Positions 33,201 to 36,462 of a stretch of DNA of 36,462 bases are shown piece by piece. Numbering within the stretch: position 1 is the stretch's first letter; each line of letters begins with the position of its first letter. The notes under the pieces were generated by a model. The model saw only the letters and a program-made list of their open reading frames with translations, was not told the origin of the DNA and ran no database searches. Both the position numbers and the translations under genes were made by a program. The stretch is from Burkholderiaceae bacterium (GTDB taxonomy: Bacteria; Pseudomonadota; Gammaproteobacteria; Burkholderiales; Burkholderiaceae_B), in NCBI GenBank assembly GCA_020851995.1, contig JADZBO010000194.1, positions 1-36,462 of the forward strand. The letters run 5' to 3'.

Positions 33201-36200
33201 TCCACGAACCTGGGCAGCGTGTGCAGCGGCAAGAGCGACGCACAGGGGATATTCTCGTGCGAGGCTGCGCTGGCGCAGGCGGGAGAGGTCGAGTTGATCG
33301 TGACTGCGACCGACGCGTCGGGCCACCGGAGTCAGGCGGCGACCTCGGTGTTTGTCACGCGGCAGGGCGAGATGTGGTTCGGCGGCGCGGACAGCGACCG
33401 CATGGATGTGCTGGCGGAAAGGAAAACCTACCAGCCGGGTGAGGTGGCGAAACTGCAGGTACGGATGCCGTTTCGCGAGGCAACCGCGCTGGTCGCGATC
33501 GAGCGCGAAGGCATACTCGAGACGCAGGTCGTCCGCTTGAACGGTCAGGATCCGACGCTCAGCCTGAAGGTTCAGCCGAACTGGGGCCCTAACGTGTACG
33601 TCAGCGTGCTGGCGTTGCGTGGGAGGTTGCAGGTGGTGCCCTGGTACAGTTTCTTCACGTGGGGTTATCGATCGCCGGGCCGGTGGTGGTCCGCGTTCAC
33701 CAGCCCTGACAACCGGCAGGGCCCCGCGCCGACGGCGTTGGTCGACCTGAGCAAGCCGACCTTCCGTTTCGGCATGGCGGCCCTGCGCGTGGGAGATGCC
33801 GCGCATCGACTCAACGTCAAGGTCGAGGCAGACAAGACCGCCTATCCGGTGCGCAGCAAGGCCCAGGTGACGGTCACGGTGACACAGCCTGACGGGCAGC
33901 CGGCTGCGCGCGCAGAGATCGCACTCGCCGCGGTCGACAAGGCGTTGCTTGAATTGATGCCCAACAGAAGCTGGAATCTGCTGGAGGCGATGCTCGGGCA
34001 ACGCGCCTGGGGTGTCGCGACCTCCACCGCGCAGATGGAGATCGTCGGACGCCGGCACTACGGGCGCAAAGCCGTGCCCGCGGGCGGCGGCGGCGGGGGC
34101 GGCACAGCCCGCGAGCTGTTCGACACGCTGCTCCTCTGGAACGGACGGATCGCGCTTGACGATCAGGGTCGTGCGCAGGTGACGGTGCCGCTGAACGACG
34201 CGCTGACAACCTTCGAGATTGTCGCGGTGGCGGATATGTCAACGGGGCTCTTTGGCACCGGTGCGACGAGCATCCGGTCCACCCAGGACGTGCAAATCAT
34301 CAGCGGCTTGCCGCCGCTGGTGCGGGAGCGGGATCGCTACACTGCGCAGTTCACGCTGCGCAATACGACCGCGGCCGCGATGAACCTGAAAGTGACGGCG
34401 CGCAGCGGCGGCGTCGGTCTTGCACCGCAGTCGGTGGCGATCCCGGCGAACGAGTCGCGACTGGTGAGCTGGGAGGTGATCGCGCCCGCGCAGACTGGCC
34501 CTGTGCAGGCAGAATCCGCAACAGCCACAGCGAAGCAAACTGGCGCTGCGAACACCGCAGCTCAGCAAGCCGGCGCCATGCAGGCCGCAGCTGCATCTGG
34601 CTCCGCTCAGACCATCGTCTGGGAGGTCGGCGCGAAGGACGAGGCGCGCGGCGCGCAGGATGCGATCAACGTGACGCAGCGGCTGGTGCCGGTCGTGCCG
34701 GTGACCGTGCAGCAGGCCACGTTGGTGCAACTTGCAGAGCCCCTGAAGCTGCCCGTGCAAATGCCTGCGGGTGCACTTCCCGGCAAGGGCGGGTTGAAGC
34801 TCTCGCTCGAAGCGAGCCTTGCGCAAGGGTTGCCAGGCGTGCGCACCTGGCTTGCCAGCTATCCGTTTACCTGCCTGGAGCAAAGCGCCAGCAAGGCGCT
34901 CGGATTGCAGGACGCCGGGCAATGGGAGCACGTGCAGCAGCAGATGCCCGGGTACCTTGATGCGGATGGCCTGGCCAATTACTTCCCGGTGCGTGCGGGG
35001 GATGGCAATCAGGGCAGCGACGCGCTGACGGCTTACCTTCTGTCAGCGGCGCACGCGGCGCAACAGTCCGACCCGCGCTTCGCGCTCAGCGCGCCGCTGG
35101 CGCAACAGATGCTGGCGGGGCTGGCCGCTTTTGTCGAAGGGCGGATCGAGCGTTCGTTCTGGAGTCCGCGTCCGGATCTCGAAGCCCGCAAGCTCGCGGC
35201 AATCGAAGCGCTTTCACGCTACGGCAAGGCGGTGCCGGTGATGCTGGATTCGCTCGTGATCGATCCGAAGCGCTGGCCGACGCACACGGTGATCGACTGG
35301 CTCAGTATCCTGAAGCGGGTGCCGGCGATCAGCCAGCGCGACAGGCGGATTGCCCAGGCGACCCAGATCCTGCGTGAGCGGCTGATCTACCAGGGATCGC
35401 GCGTCATGTTCAATAACGAGCGCGACGATCAATGGTGGTGGCTGATGCAAAACGGCGACGTCAACGCGGCGCGCATACTCCTGACCGTGATGGCTGATCC
35501 GAAATGGCGTGACGATCTCGCGGGCCTGGCGACGGGATTGCTGGGTCGCCAGCAGCGGGGCGCCTGGTCGACAACGACGGCAAATGTGTGGGGCAGCCTG
35601 GCGATCCGGGCGTTCGCGGCGGCCACAGAGGCGGTGCCGGTCAGCGGATCGACAGTTGCCGCGCTGGGTGCGACCCAGGCGACGACGAACCTGTCGGCCG
35701 CGGGTGATCACGTTTTATGGCTTTCCTGGCCGACGACCGCCGGAGCCGAACCACTTTCCGTCACGCACCAGGGGGCGGGCAAACCCTGGCTGACCGTGCA
35801 ATCGATGGCCGCCGTGCCGCTTGAGGCTCCGCGATTCTCGGGTTACCAGATCCGCCGCACGATCGAACCTGTGCAGCAGGCAGACAAGAGTCTGGCCGCG
35901 GGTGTCTACAGTCGCGGCGATATCCTGCGTGTGACGCTCGAGGTGAACGCGTCGGCGGACATGACCTGGGTGGTGGTCACGGACCCGGTTCCCGCGGGCG
36001 CCACGATCCTGGGTGGTGGTCTGGGCCGTGATTCGGCGATCGCCGCGCAAGGCGAGCGTGACCTGGGCGCGGCCTGGCCCGCGTATCAGGCGCGCAGTTT
36101 TGAAGCGTTTACTGCCTATTACGCCTATGTTCCCAGCGGTGTGGTCAAGGTGCAGTACACGATGCGCCTGAACAACGCGGGCACCTTTGCGCTGCCGCCG

Positions 36201-36272
36201 TCCAGGGTGGAGGCCATGTACGCCCCCGAGATCTTTGGCGAGACGCCTAATCCGTCGATGCGTGTGCAATGA
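30285..36272 (+). CDS. Large bacterial alpha-2-macroglobulin with CLEQ thioester
   Basis: About 1995 residues, larger than E. coli YfhM. A Sec signal (MKNKILAIFVALCSVVFDGSAA) is followed by a chain of macroglobulin-like beta domains (for example LAEPQGVGVLPLTLRNLEPQLDVRNMQVPV, YGTQRRMFVRTSVLVTNLGVHFKLGRENSVAWVTTLDQGQPVAGAMVRVSD, KTYQPGEVAKLQVRMPF). A glycine run (G-rich, near 34081-34110) lies in the region where the bait segment is expected, followed by LFDTLLLWNGRIALDDQGRAQVTVPLNDALTTFEIVAVAD. The thioester site is PFTCLEQSASKALGL (C1530, Q1533), within a terpenoid-cyclase-like helical domain. Such proteins trap proteases in the periplasm. VALCS is not a good lipobox (Leu before Cys), so it may be free rather than a lipoprotein. 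Its stop overlaps the next gene's ATG. The upstream GTG/ATG frame start at 30222 is rejected in favour of the signal peptide. Confidence 0.93.
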   Translation: MKNKILAIFVALCSVVFDGSAATVSSFSPQGEATQVRQIVIKFDQPAVAFGDGRAADPVDVSCAMLQPIQGAGHWLNSRTWVYDFAQELPAGVVCNVRLRSGASGFLDGGLKGEAHYAFNTGAPAIVSVQPDDGASIAEDQIFVLSLSGPASPQSVRSRVWCAVEGLGERVPVRLIEGRDRAAVIKLNGLEKEASADPLRVVTLACNRALPAAAKVQLVYGAGVASAGPQSGALRTTTDRRLDFQVRAPFTAELRCQRENARSGCIPILPIRLAFSAPVPVALLQGISLKSESKGYPAVIEQDFDDQQNQTTATAVSFAPPFDEKAAFAINIPAGLRDDSDRPLSNAGNFPLSVRTGAMPVLAKFAAAPFGVIERLAEPQGVGVLPLTLRNLEPQLDVRNMQVPVARGQLDTLRPDSDPEIIAWYRKVRQYNNFLIERSRARQDVKGPLPPDVQGSENFVETRALSLLSGLPAASQIELPAKVEGDLRPFEVIGVPLSAGFHVVELASGQLGQALLDERYGTQRRMFVRTSVLVTNLGVHFKLGRENSVAWVTTLDQGQPVAGAMVRVSDCQGRPVAQGITDASGIANFKGISPQAPTCTGDEGYSQAYFVSARARQSKTESGTGTIEDIAFTWTDWDRGIEPWRFNVPTSRAAASDIRAHSVLDRPLLRAGETLAMKHILRAQTSRGFGHVDRPPTRLVITHVGSGQKFESDLAWYETATGGQSSESLFTLPAAAKLGQYQIALSDDRGELAETGTFRAEEFRLPILSGQIRPADPGPLVRAASLPVDVQVQFVAGGPAAGLPVQVSAVVRDRQIAFPAGEGFVFSGPQRDRAASADGGQDGADDQTQQVVASRLPLTLDRLGGGKLTIGQIPVSDTPRELLLEATYPDPNGEIQTLRSTQTLWPANVIAGIRTENWVSVGQKLNVQALALDPDGQPRAGVALAVSAVAHRIESTRKRMVGGFYSYENRTVSTNLGSVCSGKSDAQGIFSCEAALAQAGEVELIVTATDASGHRSQAATSVFVTRQGEMWFGGADSDRMDVLAERKTYQPGEVAKLQVRMPFREATALVAIEREGILETQVVRLNGQDPTLSLKVQPNWGPNVYVSVLALRGRLQVVPWYSFFTWGYRSPGRWWSAFTSPDNRQGPAPTALVDLSKPTFRFGMAALRVGDAAHRLNVKVEADKTAYPVRSKAQVTVTVTQPDGQPAARAEIALAAVDKALLELMPNRSWNLLEAMLGQRAWGVATSTAQMEIVGRRHYGRKAVPAGGGGGGGTARELFDTLLLWNGRIALDDQGRAQVTVPLNDALTTFEIVAVADMSTGLFGTGATSIRSTQDVQIISGLPPLVRERDRYTAQFTLRNTTAAAMNLKVTARSGGVGLAPQSVAIPANESRLVSWEVIAPAQTGPVQAESATATAKQTGAANTAAQQAGAMQAAAASGSAQTIVWEVGAKDEARGAQDAINVTQRLVPVVPVTVQQATLVQLAEPLKLPVQMPAGALPGKGGLKLSLEASLAQGLPGVRTWLASYPFTCLEQSASKALGLQDAGQWEHVQQQMPGYLDADGLANYFPVRAGDGNQGSDALTAYLLSAAHAAQQSDPRFALSAPLAQQMLAGLAAFVEGRIERSFWSPRPDLEARKLAAIEALSRYGKAVPVMLDSLVIDPKRWPTHTVIDWLSILKRVPAISQRDRRIAQATQILRERLIYQGSRVMFNNERDDQWWWLMQNGDVNAARILLTVMADPKWRDDLAGLATGLLGRQQRGAWSTTTANVWGSLAIRAFAAATEAVPVSGSTVAALGATQATTNLSAAGDHVLWLSWPTTAGAEPLSVTHQGAGKPWLTVQSMAAVPLEAPRFSGYQIRRTIEPVQQADKSLAAGVYSRGDILRVTLEVNASADMTWVVVTDPVPAGATILGGGLGRDSAIAAQGERDLGAAWPAYQARSFEAFTAYYAYVPSGVVKVQYTMRLNNAGTFALPPSRVEAMYAPEIFGETPNPSMRVQ

Positions 36273-36462
36273 GACCTCGGCGCCAACCGCTGCTGAGGTG
36301 GTCGACGCGCGCCATCGGTGTGGCGTTTGGTTGTTGCCTTCTGTTTCCGGGTTCAACCGCGTTGGCACAGTCGTTACTGTCCGTGCATCGCGAGCCGCCC
36401 GGGCAGTCAGAGCAGTCCGGGTCGTCCGGAGTCGGCCAGTCGTTCGACGAGGTCAAGGCGTC
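36269..36462 (+). CDS. pbpC: Penicillin-binding protein 1C, N-terminal part (window edge)
   Basis: The first 64 codons of a gene that continues past the window. The start ATG overlaps the A2M stop (ATGA), so the two are translationally coupled. The N-terminus MRPRRQPLLRWSTRAIGVAFGCCLLFPGSTALAQ is a basic region plus a signal-anchor or signal peptide, and the sequence ends in SFDEVKA, which resembles the stretch just before the transglycosylase domain of PBP1C proteins. Bacterial A2M genes are commonly paired with pbpC; the current view is that the protease trap guards the wall when it is breached and the synthase repairs it. The catalytic domains lie outside the window, so the name rests mainly on context. 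Confidence 0.6.
   Translation, partial: MRPRRQPLLRWSTRAIGVAFGCCLLFPGSTALAQSLLSVHREPPGQSEQSGSSGVGQSFDEVKA

Overview
The window looks like a chromosomal segment of a betaproteobacterium, probably Burkholderiales. The reasons are the fairly high GC content, a Bug/TctC solute receptor, a CaiB/BaiF CoA-transferase, a RIO-type kinase, and an alpha-2-macroglobulin gene coupled to what looks like pbpC. No rRNA, tRNA, CRISPR array, intact insertion sequence or phage gene was seen. All calls rest on reading motifs by eye; no database search was run.

Region 1 (1-6.6 kb) looks accessory and defence-like. A divergent pair encodes an EVE-like/HNH nuclease (minus) and a methyltransferase-HNH fusion (plus). 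After a metabolic pair whose start codons nearly touch (an Asp/Glu-racemase-fold protein without the family cysteines, and a Bug receptor), there is a compact hipBA-type toxin-antitoxin operon with direct repeats at its promoter.

Region 2 (6.6-12 kb) holds a YbjN-like gene whose Shine-Dalgarno can fold into a hairpin, a divergent marR/Yip1-like pair, a GST, and a plus-strand cassette of acyl-CoA dehydrogenase, lipocalin-like protein and Ldh-family oxidoreductase. The Ldh protein lacks the usual catalytic histidines, so the cassette may do unusual chemistry.

Region 3 (12-19.5 kb) is a minus-strand signalling cluster. It runs REC-HD-GYP response regulator, then an exported histidine phosphatase, then a 1663-residue hybrid kinase whose start overlaps the phosphatase stop. 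A degenerate tandem array of about 19 bp sits inside it, and a second 19-bp-period array lies upstream, running into the start of the next gene (a GST).

Region 4 (19.5-25.9 kb) has a membrane protein with thirteen 11-residue repeats, an unrecognised acidic protein, small membrane and secreted proteins (one NlpC/P60 peptidase with a C10 tract in its leader), and a RIO kinase. Region 5 (26-29.8 kb) is a minus-strand catabolic set: CoA-transferase, epoxide-hydrolase-like enzyme and DUF6282-like hydrolase. A relic of a NapC/NirT cytochrome lies between the first two.

Region 6 (29.8 kb to the end) has an intergenic stretch with palindromes and a 24/8-bp nested tandem array. It is followed by a very large exported alpha-2-macroglobulin with a CLEQ thioester and the start of a coupled gene that looks like PBP1C. 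The most promising unexplained items are the two-nuclease locus, the undecapeptide-repeat membrane protein, and the three unrelated intergenic minisatellites within about 12.4 kb.
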